This document shows, one piece after another, positions 9,778-20,363 of a stretch of DNA of 64,000 nucleotides. Below the pieces are notes generated by a model. It made no database searches. It saw nothing but the letters and a program-made list of their open reading frames with translations, and was not told the origin of the DNA. Within the stretch, counting starts at the first letter, position 1. Each line of letters begins with the position of its first letter. The position numbers and the translations under genes are program-made. This stretch comes from Sulfitobacter maritimus (GTDB lineage: Bacteria > Pseudomonadota > Alphaproteobacteria > Rhodobacterales > Rhodobacteraceae). The stretch covers positions 620,001-684,000 of the forward strand of contig NZ_JABVBB010000034.1 of the NCBI RefSeq assembly GCF_013346665.1, given 5' to 3'.

Positions 9778-10632
9778 ATGAGCCTTGGACACTGTGAGAT
9801 TTTCGAAGTCGGACCACGCGACGGGTTGCAGAACGAGAAGCGGGAGATTCCGGTTTCCGAGAAGGTGGCGCTGGTCGACAAGCTGAGCGAAGCCGGGTTC
9901 CGCCGCATTGAATGCGCCAGTTTCGTGAGCCCCAAATGGGTGCCGCAGATGGCCGGGTCGGGCGAAGTCTTGGCGGGGATCAACCGTGCCGAAGGCGTGC
10001 GCTATGCGGCGTTGACGCCGAATATGTACGGCTATGAGGACGCGGTGAAGGCCAAGGCGGATGAGATCGCGATCTTCGCCTCGGCCTCGGAAGGCTTCAG
10101 CAAGAAGAACATCAACGCCAGCATCGAAGAGGCTTTCGCGCGCTTTGCCCCGATCCTCGAAGAGGCGCGGCACATCGACATGCCGGTGCGGGGCTATGTC
10201 TCTTGCGTCGTGGAGTGCCCCTATGACGGCAAGGTCGATCCGGGCGAAGTGGCGCGGGTGGCGGACAAACTCTTTGCGATGGGCTGCTATGAGGTCTCGC
10301 TGGGCGACACGATTGGGGCAGGGACGCCCGACAGCATCGCGCGGATGCTGCTGGCGGTGCGCGATGTGGTGCCGGTGGGCCGTTTGGCGGGGCATTATCA
10401 CGACACCCATGGCCGGGCGATGGCGAATATTGACGCGTCGCTGTCGATGGGCGTGCGGGTCTTTGATGCGGCGGTGGGTGGTTTGGGCGGCTGCCCCTAT
10501 GCGCCCGGCGCTGCGGGCAATGTCGCTACAGAAGCAGTGAACGCACATTTGACGGCTCTGGGCTATGACACCGGGGTCGATCAGCAGGTGGTCGAAGAGG
10601 CTGCCGAAATGGCACGGGCGATGCGAGGCTAA
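9778..10632 (+). CDS. liuE: Hydroxymethylglutaryl-CoA lyase
   Basis: A 284-aa TIM-barrel lyase that splits HMG-CoA into acetoacetate and acetyl-CoA, the last step of leucine degradation. EVGPRDGLQNEK near residue 11 is the metal- and substrate-binding signature. HYHDTHGRAMAN near 207 supplies metal-binding histidines, and the catalytic cysteine lies in GGLGGCPYAPGAAGN near 240. The length matches the bacterial enzyme. An AGAGCGG sequence precedes the ATG. Confidence 0.93.
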   Translation: MSLGHCEIFEVGPRDGLQNEKREIPVSEKVALVDKLSEAGFRRIECASFVSPKWVPQMAGSGEVLAGINRAEGVRYAALTPNMYGYEDAVKAKADEIAIFASASEGFSKKNINASIEEAFARFAPILEEARHIDMPVRGYVSCVVECPYDGKVDPGEVARVADKLFAMGCYEVSLGDTIGAGTPDSIARMLLAVRDVVPVGRLAGHYHDTHGRAMANIDASLSMGVRVFDAAVGGLGGCPYAPGAAGNVATEAVNAHLTALGYDTGVDQQVVEEAAEMARAMRG

Positions 10633-10634
10633 CC

Positions 10635-11417
10635 ATGTACGAGACGTTAACGATCGAAACCGACGCGCGCGGGGTGGCGACGCTCACCCTGAACCGTCCG
10701 GAGAAACACAACGCGATGTCGGCGCAGATGCTGGCGGACCTGACCGATGCTGCTGGAAATCTGGCCGCTGACGATGCGGTGCGTGTGGTGGTGCTGACCG
10801 GGGCGGGCAAATCCTTTTGCGCGGGCGGCGATCTCGGCTGGATGCGCGATCAGGCGGATATGGATGCCGAGACCCGCTCGGCTGAGGCGGGCAAACTGGC
10901 CACGATGCTGGGCGCGTTGAACGCGCTGCCAAAGCCTGTGATTGGCAAGTTGCAGGGCAATGCCTTTGGCGGCGGGGTTGGCATGGCGTCGGTCTGTGAC
11001 GTGGCCGTGGGTGTCGATAGCCTTAAGATGGGTTTTACAGAAACGCGGTTGGGGATCATTCCGGCGACGATTGGGCCTTATGTTCTGGCACGCATGGGCG
11101 AGGGGCGTGCGCGGCGGGTGTTTATGTCTGCACGGCTGTTTGACGCGGCAGAGGCTGTTGATCTGGGGCTGCTCGCCCGTGCCGTTCCGGCAGAGGAGTT
11201 GGACGCGGCGGTCGAAGCTGAAGTCGTCCCCTATCTCTCCTGCGCACCGGGTGCCGTCGCGGCAGCCAAGAAACTCGCGCAGGACTTGGGCGGAATCGCC
11301 ACGCCGGAGGCGGTGAAACTGTCCATCGACGCCCTCGCGGCCCGCTGGGAAACCGAAGAAGCCGCCGAAGGAATCGGCGCATTTTTCGACAAGCGCAAGG
11401 CGGCGTGGGTGATCTAG
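10635..11417 (+). CDS. liuC: Methylglutaconyl-CoA hydratase (enoyl-CoA hydratase family)
   Basis: A 260-aa crotonase-fold protein. GAGKSFCAGGDLGWM near residue 56 is the oxyanion-hole segment, GNAFGGGVGMASVCD near 112 the second. It would hydrate 3-methylglutaconyl-CoA to HMG-CoA, between LiuB/LiuD and LiuE. Sequence alone says enoyl-CoA hydratase; the specific substrate is inferred from the operon. It starts two bases after the liuE stop and is the last liu gene before the nuo operon. Confidence 0.87.
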   Translation: MYETLTIETDARGVATLTLNRPEKHNAMSAQMLADLTDAAGNLAADDAVRVVVLTGAGKSFCAGGDLGWMRDQADMDAETRSAEAGKLATMLGALNALPKPVIGKLQGNAFGGGVGMASVCDVAVGVDSLKMGFTETRLGIIPATIGPYVLARMGEGRARRVFMSARLFDAAEAVDLGLLARAVPAEELDAAVEAEVVPYLSCAPGAVAAAKKLAQDLGGIATPEAVKLSIDALAARWETEEAAEGIGAFFDKRKAAWVI

Positions 11418-11481
11418 GGCCAGACCCGCGCGAATTGATCATATTGAACGGGGCAGGGCGGCAATATGCGGCCTTGGCCCG

Positions 11482-11510
11482 TTGACCCTCCCCACCGGCA
11501 GAGTTAAACC
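11482..11510 (+). promoter_or_regulatory. Candidate nuo operon promoter
   Basis: TTGACC at 11482-11487, a 17-base spacer and TAAACC at 11505-11510 lie 70 bases before nuoA in the 162-base gap after the liu operon. The -35 is good and the -10 weak, so this is only a candidate; transcription may also read through from liuC, as no clear terminator is seen. Confidence 0.3.
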
Positions 11511-11579
11511 CGTTCCAAGTTTGTCTGCGCGGGGCTCGGACCCCTTTCGACTGCCGCGCACCGCGAAAGGAGCATCCCC

Positions 11580-12550
<971 letters not shown>

Positions 12551-12649
12551 GCTATGGCCTACGCCCCATGTGGCGCAGGCGAGACAGACAACGCGCCGGA
12601 TGCGCGACAGACAGACGGCGTTGATCGGCGCGTGGAAGGAAGATTTGCG

Positions 12650-13261
12650 ATGAGCGAACAACTGCAAGAGCTTGGGGCCTATATCGAAGCCAAACGGCCC
12701 GATTGTGTGCTCGGCTGGGATGTCACCAAGGGTGAGTTGAACGTAAATGTAGCGCTGGCGAATATCGCCGGGTTGGTGGAATTCCTGCGCAGTGATCCAA
12801 CCTGCCGCTTCTCAACGTTGGTGGATATTACGGCTGTCGACTACCCCGGTCGCGCCAAGCGGTTCGACGTGGTTTACCACTTCCTGTCCATGTACCAAAA
12901 CCAGCGCATCCGCCTGCGCGCTGCGGCGCGGGAAAAGGACATGGTGCCGTCGCTGACCTCCGTGCATCCCAGTGCCGATTGGTTCGAGCGTGAGATTTTC
13001 GACATGTTCGGCATCCTGTTCTCAGGCCACCCCGACCTGCGCCGCATTCTCACGGATTACGGTTTCCGCGGCCATCCGCTGCGCAAGGATTTCCCGACCA
13101 CGGGCTATACCGAAGTGCGCTATGACGAAGCCGCCAAACGTGTGGTCTATGAGCCTGTGAGCCTCGTTCAGGAATACCGCCAGTTCGACTTCATGTCGCC
13201 GTGGGAAGGGGCCGATTACATCCTGCCCGGTGATGAAAAGAAAGAGGAACCCGCAGGGTGA
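12650..13261 (+). CDS. nuoC: NADH-quinone oxidoreductase subunit C
   Basis: A 203-aa hydrophilic subunit (30-kDa type) of the complex I connecting module. The signature [10 protein letters not shown] and [19 protein letters not shown] near residues 115-150 are characteristic. The ATG is preceded by AAGGAAG; an upstream in-frame ATG at 12554 would add 32 poorly conserved residues. It is separate from nuoD, unlike the nuoCD fusion of enterobacteria. Confidence 0.93.
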   Translation: MSEQLQELGAYIEAKRPDCVLGWDVTKGELNVNVALANIAGLVEFLRSDPTCRFSTLVDITAVDYPGRAKRFDVVYHFLSMYQNQRIRLRAAAREKDMVPSLTSVHPSADWFEREIFDMFGILFSGHPDLRRILTDYGFRGHPLRKDFPTTGYTEVRYDEAAKRVVYEPVSLVQEYRQFDFMSPWEGADYILPGDEKKEEPAG

Positions 13262-14112
13262 AACCCTCAGCCAATAGCAACGCCAGCCAGCGTGTCGCGA
13301 TGGAAACCGTGAACGAGCGGCAACGGGCCTATTACGACCAGACCAATGGTGGTTCGGTCTCGGCCCTCAATGGGGTGGCGACGAACCTCTGGCGCGTGCT
13401 GCGCCAACGCGCGGCAGCAACGATCTCCGAAGAGGCGCGGGCAATACCCTATGACATCCACCGCAAATGGCTGGGCGATCTGAGCAATAAGACGGTGCTC
13501 GATTTGGGATGTGGCACCGGCACCGCCCTGACCGAACATCTCGCCACCACCGCTGGCACCTATCACGCAATCGATCTGTCCGAGGCCCAGGTTGGCGTGC
13601 TTAGAGAGCGGTTCGGGCATCTGCCAAACACCGCTTTCATCGCCGGCGACTTCCTCTCCCACACGTTTCCCGAAGGCGGCTATGATGTCATCTACGCCCA
13701 TTCAGTACTGCACCATTTCCGCTATATGACGCCGCTTCTGGATCGACTGGAAGAGGTACTGGCCCCCGGCGGTCGGATCATTACCTTCGATCCCGCGCAG
13801 GCCTGGGCGCCCGCACGCGGATTTCGGGCTCTGTTCCGGCCATTCCAGACCGATGCCGAATGGGAATTTCCTTTTGGCCATGCTGAGTTGGACCTGATCG
13901 AAGGGCGCTTTGACGTCAGTGATCGGATCGGGGTTTACGGTCAAGCAAAATGGGCTTGGGTGCTTGGCATGATCCGGCCGGCGTGGGGAAAGAAATTTGG
14001 AGACCGCTGGTTTCGGCAAGACTTTGAGCGGGGCTATGTTCGGACGCAGTTTCGCAAATGTCTGGTGGTAAGCTACCTGTTGCAACGGCGCGGTGAAGAG
14101 GGCATGGCATGA
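13258..14112 (+). CDS. Class I SAM-dependent methyltransferase inserted in the nuo operon
   Basis: A 284-aa protein with a Rossmann methyltransferase fold: [17 protein letters not shown] near residue 81 is SAM motif [11 protein letters not shown] near 102 is motif II, and [13 protein letters not shown] near 142 is the post-motif region. The GTG start overlaps the nuoC stop (GTGA) and the stop overlaps the next small gene (ATGA), so it is embedded in the complex I operon. A possible internal start is ATG 13300. The substrate is unknown; a complex I subunit, a quinone-like molecule or something unrelated are all possible. It is not the NDUFAF7 or UbiE sequence type as far as can be seen. Confidence 0.82.
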   Translation: MKPSANSNASQRVAMETVNERQRAYYDQTNGGSVSALNGVATNLWRVLRQRAAATISEEARAIPYDIHRKWLGDLSNKTVLDLGCGTGTALTEHLATTAGTYHAIDLSEAQVGVLRERFGHLPNTAFIAGDFLSHTFPEGGYDVIYAHSVLHHFRYMTPLLDRLEEVLAPGGRIITFDPAQAWAPARGFRALFRPFQTDAEWEFPFGHAELDLIEGRFDVSDRIGVYGQAKWAWVLGMIRPAWGKKFGDRWFRQDFERGYVRTQFRKCLVVSYLLQRRGEEGMA

Positions 14113-14279
14113 GTTTGTGGTGGCTGATCCTCTCTGCGCTGACCGCCATCCCGATGGTCAAGCTTCTGCCGTTCTTCGGCATTAACAAATACTGGGCAGC
14201 GGTCTGTCTGATCCCGCTGGGCACGATTGCTCTGCTGTGGTGGATGGGGCTCAAGCTGCAAGAACTGGAGAAACGGTAA
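14109..14279 (+). CDS. 56-aa two-helix membrane protein between the methyltransferase and nuoD
   Basis: This short frame begins at the ATGA overlap with the methyltransferase stop and ends at a TAA whose last base starts the nuoD ATG. The protein, starting [20 protein letters not shown], has two hydrophobic stretches (about residues 3-21 and 27-45), a short turn with FGINKYW, and a charged tail ending LQELEKR. The exact end-to-end fit with both neighbours is strong evidence for translation. No function can be given; it may assist assembly of the membrane arm. Confidence 0.7.
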   Translation: MSLWWLILSALTAIPMVKLLPFFGINKYWAAVCLIPLGTIALLWWMGLKLQELEKR

Positions 14280-15523
14280 TGGACGGCGACATTCGCACAA
14301 AAGCCTTTGACGACGGGTCGACCGACTTTGAGTCCGGCGAGCAGAAGATCCGCAACTTCAACATTAACTTCGGCCCGCAACACCCTGCTGCGCATGGTGT
14401 TCTGCGTCTTGTGCTAGAACTTGACGGCGAGGTTGTAGAACGGTGCGATCCGCATATCGGCCTGCTGCACCGTGGCACCGAAAAGCTGATGGAAAGCCGC
14501 ACCTATCTGCAAAACCTGCCGTACTTTGACCGGCTGGACTACGTTGCCCCGATGAACCAAGAGCACGCGTGGTGTCTGGCCATCGAAAAGCTGACCGACA
14601 CGGTCGTGCCGCGCCGTGCCTCGCTGATCCGGGTGCTGTTTTCTGAGATCGGGCGTATTCTGAACCACCTGCTCAACATCACCACACAGGCGCTGGACGT
14701 GGGCGCGCTCACGCCGCCGCTTTGGGGCTTTGAAGAGCGCGAAAGCCTGATGATCTTCTACGAGCGGGCGTGCGGCGCACGCCTGCACGCGGCCTACTTC
14801 CGCCCCGGCGGTGTGCACCAAGACCTGCCGCCTGCGCTGCTTGATGATATCGAAGCATGGTGTGCGCAGTTCCTGACCAAATTCATGGTCGATATCGACG
14901 AGCTGCTGACCGAGAACCGGATTTTCAAACAGCGTAACGTCGACATCGGTGTCGTGACCGAGCAGGACATTCTGGACTACGGCTTCAGCGGCGTCATGGT
15001 GCGTGGCTCAGGCCTTGCGTGGGACTTGCGCCGTGCGCAACCCTATGAATGCTATGACGAATTCGACTTCCAAATTCCGGTGGGCAAGAATGGCGACTGC
15101 TTTGATCGCTACCTTTGCCGCATGGAAGAGATGCGCCAGTCGACCTATATCATCCAGCAGGCGATCGAAAAGCTGCGTGCGCCCGAAGGGCAGGGGGACA
15201 TTCTTGCGCGTGGCAAGATCACACCGCCTTCGCGCACGGCGATGAAGACCGACATGGAAAGCCTGATCCACCACTTTAAGCTCTATACCGAAGGCTTCCA
15301 CGTGCCAGCCGGTGAGGTGTACTGCGCTGTCGAAGCGCCCAAGGGGGAGTTTGGCGTCTATCTGGTGGCGGATGGGACCAACAAACCCTACCGCTCGAAA
15401 ATCCGTGCGCCGGGTTTCCTGCACCTGCAAGCGATGGACCATATCGCCACCGGTCACCAATTGGCCGATGTGGCCGCGATCATCGGGACGATGGATGTCG
15501 TCTTTGGAGAGATTGACCGGTAA
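14279..15523 (+). CDS. nuoD: NADH-quinone oxidoreductase subunit D
   Basis: A 414-aa quinone-binding subunit (49-kDa type) related to the NiFe-hydrogenase large subunit. [15 protein letters not shown] near residue 27 carries the quinone-site histidine, [12 protein letters not shown] follows, and the protein ends in the family-typical [12 protein letters not shown]. The ATG overlaps the TAA of the preceding small gene by one base. Confidence 0.95.
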   Translation: MDGDIRTKAFDDGSTDFESGEQKIRNFNINFGPQHPAAHGVLRLVLELDGEVVERCDPHIGLLHRGTEKLMESRTYLQNLPYFDRLDYVAPMNQEHAWCLAIEKLTDTVVPRRASLIRVLFSEIGRILNHLLNITTQALDVGALTPPLWGFEERESLMIFYERACGARLHAAYFRPGGVHQDLPPALLDDIEAWCAQFLTKFMVDIDELLTENRIFKQRNVDIGVVTEQDILDYGFSGVMVRGSGLAWDLRRAQPYECYDEFDFQIPVGKNGDCFDRYLCRMEEMRQSTYIIQQAIEKLRAPEGQGDILARGKITPPSRTAMKTDMESLIHHFKLYTEGFHVPAGEVYCAVEAPKGEFGVYLVADGTNKPYRSKIRAPGFLHLQAMDHIATGHQLADVAAIIGTMDVVFGEIDR

Positions 15524-15602
15524 TGCCTGCCGCTCTCCATATTGCCCGGAATACTTACGCCGGGGGCGCATTTCGCCTCCGCCTGACCATAGGTTCGAAC
15601 TA

Positions 15603-16754
15603 ATGCTCCGCCGTCTACACCCTGACCAGCCTGAGACTTTTGCCTTCACGCCCGCCAACCAAGAATGGGCCGAAGCGCAGATTACCAAATACCCCGAAGG
15701 CCGTCAGGCCAGCGCGATCATTCCGCTGCTGTGGCGTGCGCAGGAGCAAGAGGGCTGGTTGACCCGTCCGGCGATTGAGCATGTTTCCGAGATGCTGGGC
15801 ATGGCCTATATCCGCGGGCTGGAAGTGGCGACATTCTACTTTATGTTCCAGCTGCAACCTGTTGGTTCCGTGGCAAATATTCAGATTTGCGGCACGACCT
15901 CCTGCATGATCTGCGGGGCCGAGGATTTGGTTGCGGTCTGCAAGGAACGTATCGCGCCGCGTCCCCATGAGCTTTCCGCCGATGGCCGTTTTTCTTGGGA
16001 AGAAGTCGAATGTCTTGGCGCGTGTTCGAACGCGCCCATGGCGCAGATCGGCAAGGACTATTACGAAGACCTGACCGCCGAACGGCTGAACGCGATCTTG
16101 GATGAACTTGACGCCGGGAATGTGCCGGTCCCCGGCCCTCAGAACGGGCGTTATGCCTCGGAGCCCTTGAGCGGGTTGACCAGCCTGACCGACCACGAAA
16201 GTGGCCGCACCCAGTATAACGCCAGCGTGCAGCGTGCTGTCGATATTGGTGACACGGTAAAGCGGATCGATGGTACCGAGGTGCCGCTGCTGACCCCTTG
16301 GCAGAACCAGCCAGATGCGCCACAGCCTGAGCCTGTCGAAAAGGTCGAAGCAGAAGAGCCGCGCCCTGCCGAGGGCGAGCCTGCCGATAAGACGGGCGTG
16401 TCAGAGCAGGAAGCCGAGGCGGTTTCCAAGAGCAAACCGCAATCCAAACGTGACCCGAAAGGTGAAACCGCCGATGCTGCCGCGGCCGAGGCGACCGCGC
16501 CCAGCACGCCGGGCACGAAGCCCGCTCAGTTGGACGGACCGCGCGAGGGCGGGGCTGATGATCTGAAAAAGATCAAAGGCGTCGGGCCGAAGCTGGAGCA
16601 GATGTTGAACAATATGGGCTTTTACCATTTCGACCAGATCGCCGCATGGGGGCCCGAAGAGGTTGCTTGGGTGGATCAGAACCTCGAAGGGTTCAAAGGC
16701 CGGGTCAGCCGGGACAATTGGGTTGAGCAAGCCGGGAGCCTCGCCAAGAAATAA
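15603..16754 (+). CDS. nuoE: NADH-quinone oxidoreductase subunit E with long C-terminal extension
   Basis: A 383-aa protein whose first 190 or so residues are the 24-kDa subunit: a thioredoxin-like domain holding the [2Fe-2S] cluster N1a, with ligands in [10 protein letters not shown] and [11 protein letters not shown] Pro-, Glu- and Ala-rich linker of about 110 residues follows, then a 70-residue domain with [13 protein letters not shown] (helix-hairpin-helix-like) and [14 protein letters not shown]. Normal NuoE is about 160-240 aa. The same terminal domain recurs in the next gene. The start ATG fits the conserved N-terminus [13 protein letters not shown]; an upstream frame overlapping nuoD is rejected. 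Confidence 0.92.
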   Translation: MLRRLHPDQPETFAFTPANQEWAEAQITKYPEGRQASAIIPLLWRAQEQEGWLTRPAIEHVSEMLGMAYIRGLEVATFYFMFQLQPVGSVANIQICGTTSCMICGAEDLVAVCKERIAPRPHELSADGRFSWEEVECLGACSNAPMAQIGKDYYEDLTAERLNAILDELDAGNVPVPGPQNGRYASEPLSGLTSLTDHESGRTQYNASVQRAVDIGDTVKRIDGTEVPLLTPWQNQPDAPQPEPVEKVEAEEPRPAEGEPADKTGVSEQEAEAVSKSKPQSKRDPKGETADAAAAEATAPSTPGTKPAQLDGPREGGADDLKKIKGVGPKLEQMLNNMGFYHFDQIAAWGPEEVAWVDQNLEGFKGRVSRDNWVEQAGSLAKK

Positions 16755-16832
16755 CGGAGTAATCGCAACGGGCAGCCATATACGGCGCCACGAACCAGCC
16801 GCATCGCCCGCAATAAGGGGGAGAAGACAGTC

Positions 16833-17810
16833 ATGACGCAGATTTCGGAACGGGAGGCCTGTACCAAGCGCAGCTGGTACACAGGCGGTGGCATCGGCGT
16901 GCTGGTGGCTTTTTTGATGCTGGTTGTCGGCGATGCTGGGCTGATCAAGTCTATCGTGATCGGCGCATTGGTGGCCGTGATCGCGGGTTATCTTCTGATG
17001 ACTTTCCTGTGCAAGGACGCGCCAGTGAACGCGCCGCAAGACAACACACGCAGTGCCGCGGCGGCATCTGTTGCGGCGGCGCCAACCGCGTCGGGCAGCG
17101 TATCCTCTGCCACAGGCACCGTCCCAGCCGGGGATGCTGGAATCGGTGCGGCGGAACGGGCCAGTGGGCCGAGACCGGCTGATGCGGAAGAGGGTGAAGA
17201 CACTGTGGCAGCCGCGCCCATTGCTGATACAGCGACTGTTGCGGACCCTGAGCCGGCGCCTGAGCCAGAGCCTGCGCATGTTGCGCCAAAGGCTCCAATC
17301 GCGGATACGGCAGCTGTAGAAGGTCGAACCGATGCCGCTGCCCAACCGGTTAACGTGCCCGAGGGCGCTGCCGCCGAGGATAAGTCAGATACGGATCGGG
17401 CTGAGGTAACGCCCACGTCTTTGCCGGAACAAGATGTGCATCACGCCGCCACCGCTTCGCTTGAGGATACGGCGGACGACGCGCTTGCCGATGACGCACC
17501 GATCGTTACGCCCGCGCCTCAAGCCGTAAGCAGCGGTGAGGGTGGCGCGGCCACAGAAGAAAAACCCGCGCTCCTCGACGCGCCGCGCCCCGAGGGTGCG
17601 GATGACCTCAAGCGTATCGGCGGCATTGGCCCGAAGATGGAGCAGACGCTGAATGAGCTTGGCATCTATCACTTCGACCAACTGGCCGGGCTGACTGATC
17701 AAGAAATCGCATGGGTCGACTCCCGCCTGCGCTTTAAGGGCCGGATCGAACGGGATAACTGGGTTGGGCAGGCCAAAACGCTTGCCGATACCAGCGAATC
17801 CCAGAGCTGA
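16833..17810 (+). CDS. Membrane-anchored protein with the NuoE-tail domain
   Basis: A 325-aa protein with two adjacent hydrophobic segments near residues 22-38 and 42-61, a cysteine (FLCKD), and a long Ala-, Pro-, Glu- and Asp-rich low-complexity linker. Its final 70 residues (DDLKRIGGIGPKMEQTLNEL, then FKGRIERDNWVGQA) are clearly homologous to the NuoE extension just upstream. The helix-hairpin-helix-like GIGP loop is usually a nucleic-acid or protein contact. An attractive inference is that it anchors or scaffolds the NADH module at the membrane. Function not established. Confidence 0.75.
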   Translation: MTQISEREACTKRSWYTGGGIGVLVAFLMLVVGDAGLIKSIVIGALVAVIAGYLLMTFLCKDAPVNAPQDNTRSAAAASVAAAPTASGSVSSATGTVPAGDAGIGAAERASGPRPADAEEGEDTVAAAPIADTATVADPEPAPEPEPAHVAPKAPIADTAAVEGRTDAAAQPVNVPEGAAAEDKSDTDRAEVTPTSLPEQDVHHAATASLEDTADDALADDAPIVTPAPQAVSSGEGGAATEEKPALLDAPRPEGADDLKRIGGIGPKMEQTLNELGIYHFDQLAGLTDQEIAWVDSRLRFKGRIERDNWVGQAKTLADTSESQS

Positions 17811-17827
17811 CGGGGTGGCCTAGACCA

Positions 17828-18061
17828 ATGAGCGAAGCCGACGACAAAGCGCTTGCCCGCAAGGGGCGCACCGCAGGGCTGGTCATTGCCGTGACCATGA
17901 CCCTATGGGTGCTCTTGCAATGGGCGGCCCCCGCGATGGGGCTGCCGGGACGTTACGCGTTGCTCTTCGACTTTGCTGCCCTCGCTGCGTTGATCTGGGC
18001 GATGGTCGTGATTTATCAAATGTGGCAGGCCCGCCGGGCCAGCCGTGAGAACCAAAGGTAG
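17828..18061 (+). CDS. DUF5337-family membrane protein
   Basis: A 77-aa protein, [20 protein letters not shown] at the start, with two transmembrane helices (about residues 15-35 and 42-63) and a basic C-terminus [11 protein letters not shown]. Matches my memory of DUF5337 proteins found in Rhodobacterales nuo operons. It lies 5 bases before nuoF. Function unknown; an accessory or assembly role for complex I is inferred only from position. Confidence 0.7.
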   Translation: MSEADDKALARKGRTAGLVIAVTMTLWVLLQWAAPAMGLPGRYALLFDFAALAALIWAMVVIYQMWQARRASRENQR

Positions 18062-18066
18062 GCATC

Positions 18067-19362
18067 ATGCTTCAGGACAAAGACCGCATTTTTACCAATA
18101 TCTACGGCATGCATGACCGCACCCTGAAAGGCGCGCAGTCGCGCGGCCATTGGGATGGGACTGCCGGGATCATCGAAAAGGGCCGCGATTGGATCGTGGA
18201 CCAGATGAAGGCATCGGGCCTGCGTGGCCGGGGCGGGGCGGGCTTCCCGACGGGGCTGAAGTGGTCCTTCATGCCCAAGGAAAGCGATGGCCGTCCGTCC
18301 TATCTGGTGGTCAACGCGGACGAATCCGAGCCCGGCACCTGTAAAGACCGCGAGATCATGCGTCACGATCCGCACACGCTGATCGAAGGCTGCCTGATTG
18401 CGTCTTTCGCAATGAATGCACACACCTGCTATATCTACCTGCGTGGCGAATATATCCGCGAACGTGAAGCGCTCCAGGCCGCGATTGATGAAGCCTATGA
18501 GGCCGGGTTGGTTGGCAAGAACGCCTCCAAATCCGGTTGGGATTTTGACATCTATCTGCACCACGGCGCGGGCGCTTACATCTGTGGTGAAGAAACCGCG
18601 CTGCTGGAAAGCCTGGAAGGCAAGAAGGGCATGCCGCGGATGAAGCCGCCATTCCCGGCGGGCGCGGGTCTTTATGGTTGCCCGACCACAGTGAACAACG
18701 TCGAATCCATCGCCGTGGTGCCCACCATCTTGCGCCGTGGGCCGGAGTGGTTCGCGAGCTTTGGCCGTGCGAATAACGCCGGCACCAAGCTTTTTGCGAT
18801 CTCAGGTCACGTGAACAACCCCTGCGTCGTCGAAGAGGCGATGAGCATCTCGTTCGAAGAGCTGATCGAAACCCATTGTGGCGGCATTCGGGGTGGCTGG
18901 GATAACCTCAAGGCCGTGATCCCCGGTGGCTCTTCGGTGCCGTTGATCCCCGGCAAAGACATGCGCGATGCGATCATGGATTTCGATTACCTGCGCGAGC
19001 AGCGGTCCGGCCTTGGTACGGCGGCGGTGATCGTGATGGACAACTCCACCGATGTGATCAAAGCGATCTGGCGGTTGTCTAAGTTCTACAAACACGAAAG
19101 TTGCGGCCAGTGTACGCCCTGCCGCGAAGGCACCGGCTGGATGATGCGGGTGATGGACCGTCTGGTGTCGGGCGACGCGGAACCCGAAGAGATCGACATG
19201 CTGCTTGATGTGACAAAACAGGTCGAGGGTCACACGATCTGCGCGCTTGGCGATGCGGCGGCTTGGCCGATCCAAGGTCTGATCCGCCACTTCCGAGATG
19301 AGATCGAAGACCGCATCAAACACAAGCGCACGGGCCGTGTCAGCGCGGTTGCGGCGGAGTGA
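18067..19362 (+). CDS. nuoF: NADH-quinone oxidoreductase subunit F
   Basis: A 431-aa 51-kDa subunit that binds NADH, FMN and the [4Fe-4S] cluster N3. [16 protein letters not shown] near residue 55 is the NADH/FMN glycine-rich loop, [19 protein letters not shown] near 170 the FMN contact, and [15 protein letters not shown] near 344 with [13 protein letters not shown] near 385 the cluster ligands. Typical length. Confidence 0.95.
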   Translation: MLQDKDRIFTNIYGMHDRTLKGAQSRGHWDGTAGIIEKGRDWIVDQMKASGLRGRGGAGFPTGLKWSFMPKESDGRPSYLVVNADESEPGTCKDREIMRHDPHTLIEGCLIASFAMNAHTCYIYLRGEYIREREALQAAIDEAYEAGLVGKNASKSGWDFDIYLHHGAGAYICGEETALLESLEGKKGMPRMKPPFPAGAGLYGCPTTVNNVESIAVVPTILRRGPEWFASFGRANNAGTKLFAISGHVNNPCVVEEAMSISFEELIETHCGGIRGGWDNLKAVIPGGSSVPLIPGKDMRDAIMDFDYLREQRSGLGTAAVIVMDNSTDVIKAIWRLSKFYKHESCGQCTPCREGTGWMMRVMDRLVSGDAEPEEIDMLLDVTKQVEGHTICALGDAAAWPIQGLIRHFRDEIEDRIKHKRTGRVSAVAAE

Positions 19363-19501
19363 AACTGTGCGGGGCGGCGGGCCGGTGGCTTGACGCTTGG
19401 CGCAGGAGCGGCGATAGCGGGCGCGCGTTTGGCGCGTCCGTTCCACAACAGGCGCGGGGATGGTCGGCAAGACCGGGCATTAAGCGCAGCGGAGTAGGTT
19501 T

Positions 19502-19828
19502 ATGAAATATGCTTTGACGGTTCTGACGGTCAGCACCCTGCTGGCGGGCTGTGCGAATGACAGTGATCGCGTGGCCTTTGACGGGCAGTATTTCAACACC
19601 AAACTGCGCAAAGTGGATGGGCAGCGAGACGTCTTTCAAGTGACGGTTAAGGACGCTGGAAAATCCCTTGATGGCGCGCGCGCGGCGGCACGGTACGAGG
19701 CAGTTAAATACTGCGTCGGCACCTATGGCAGTTCCGACATCGATTGGACCATTGGCCCCGATGCGCCCGCAGGCGCACTGCGGCTGGATGGCGGTGCGCT
19801 GACCTTTCAGGGGCGCTGTCCGCAGTGA
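19502..19828 (+). CDS. Small lipoprotein in the nuo operon
   Basis: A 108-aa protein with a lipoprotein signal peptide: STLLAGC places the lipidated cysteine near residue 18. The mature part contains RAAARYEAVKYCVGTYGSSDIDW and ends GRCPQ, so two cysteines could pair. I recognise no domain. It follows nuoF by 139 bases and precedes DUF5333. It is probably anchored in the inner or outer membrane facing the periplasm. Confidence 0.6.
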   Translation: MKYALTVLTVSTLLAGCANDSDRVAFDGQYFNTKLRKVDGQRDVFQVTVKDAGKSLDGARAAARYEAVKYCVGTYGSSDIDWTIGPDAPAGALRLDGGALTFQGRCPQ

Positions 19829-19948
19829 TCGCATCGGCGACATATCGCGGGGCTACGGCCCTTGGGGGCGGTGATATTGAATATCACGGCCTCCGATCTT
19901 CATCTGTCAGACGGGCCGTTCCGGCCCGCTGCATGAAGGAGTATTGAT

Positions 19949-20359
19949 ATGCGCACCCTGATGATCGCCGTGATCGGCCTGAGCCTGACCGCCGCCACCG
20001 TGACCCCAGCCGCCGCCAAACCGCCGCTGCGTGAAGTGGCCGCGATTGACGATGCGCTGTTGGACATCGGCGTGGCCGATATTATCCGCAAGAATTGCCC
20101 CACGATCAGCGCGCGGATGCTACGCGCGGTCAAGATGGCGTGGGATCTTAAGGCCAAGGCGGGCAATCTGGGCTACACCGATGCCGAGATCGACGCCTAT
20201 ATCGACAGTGACGCTGAAAAAGCACGGATGAAAGCGCGCGGGGCCGCGTTTTTCAAGGCTAGGGGGGTCGATACTTCGGACCCGCAAAGCTATTGTGCGC
20301 TTGGACGCGAAGAGATTCAAAAATCGAGCCGGATCGGTTCGTTACTGAAGGCAAAGTGA
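19949..20359 (+). CDS. DUF5333-family periplasmic protein
   Basis: A 136-aa protein with a signal peptide (cleavage after about residue 23, VTPAAAK) and a helical mature domain. The two cysteines, in [14 protein letters not shown] and DPQSYCALG, probably form a disulfide. Pattern and location match DUF5333 proteins seen beside nuoG in Rhodobacterales. Preceded by AAGGAG. Function unknown; it starts the segment that runs straight into nuoG four bases later. Confidence 0.7.
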   Translation: MRTLMIAVIGLSLTAATVTPAAAKPPLREVAAIDDALLDIGVADIIRKNCPTISARMLRAVKMAWDLKAKAGNLGYTDAEIDAYIDSDAEKARMKARGAAFFKARGVDTSDPQSYCALGREEIQKSSRIGSLLKAK

Positions 20360-20363
20360 GCTT

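Noticed and set aside
15312..15602. Longer N-terminus for NuoE
   Set aside because: It would overlap nuoD by over 200 bases; the ATG at 15603 begins the conserved NuoE sequence.
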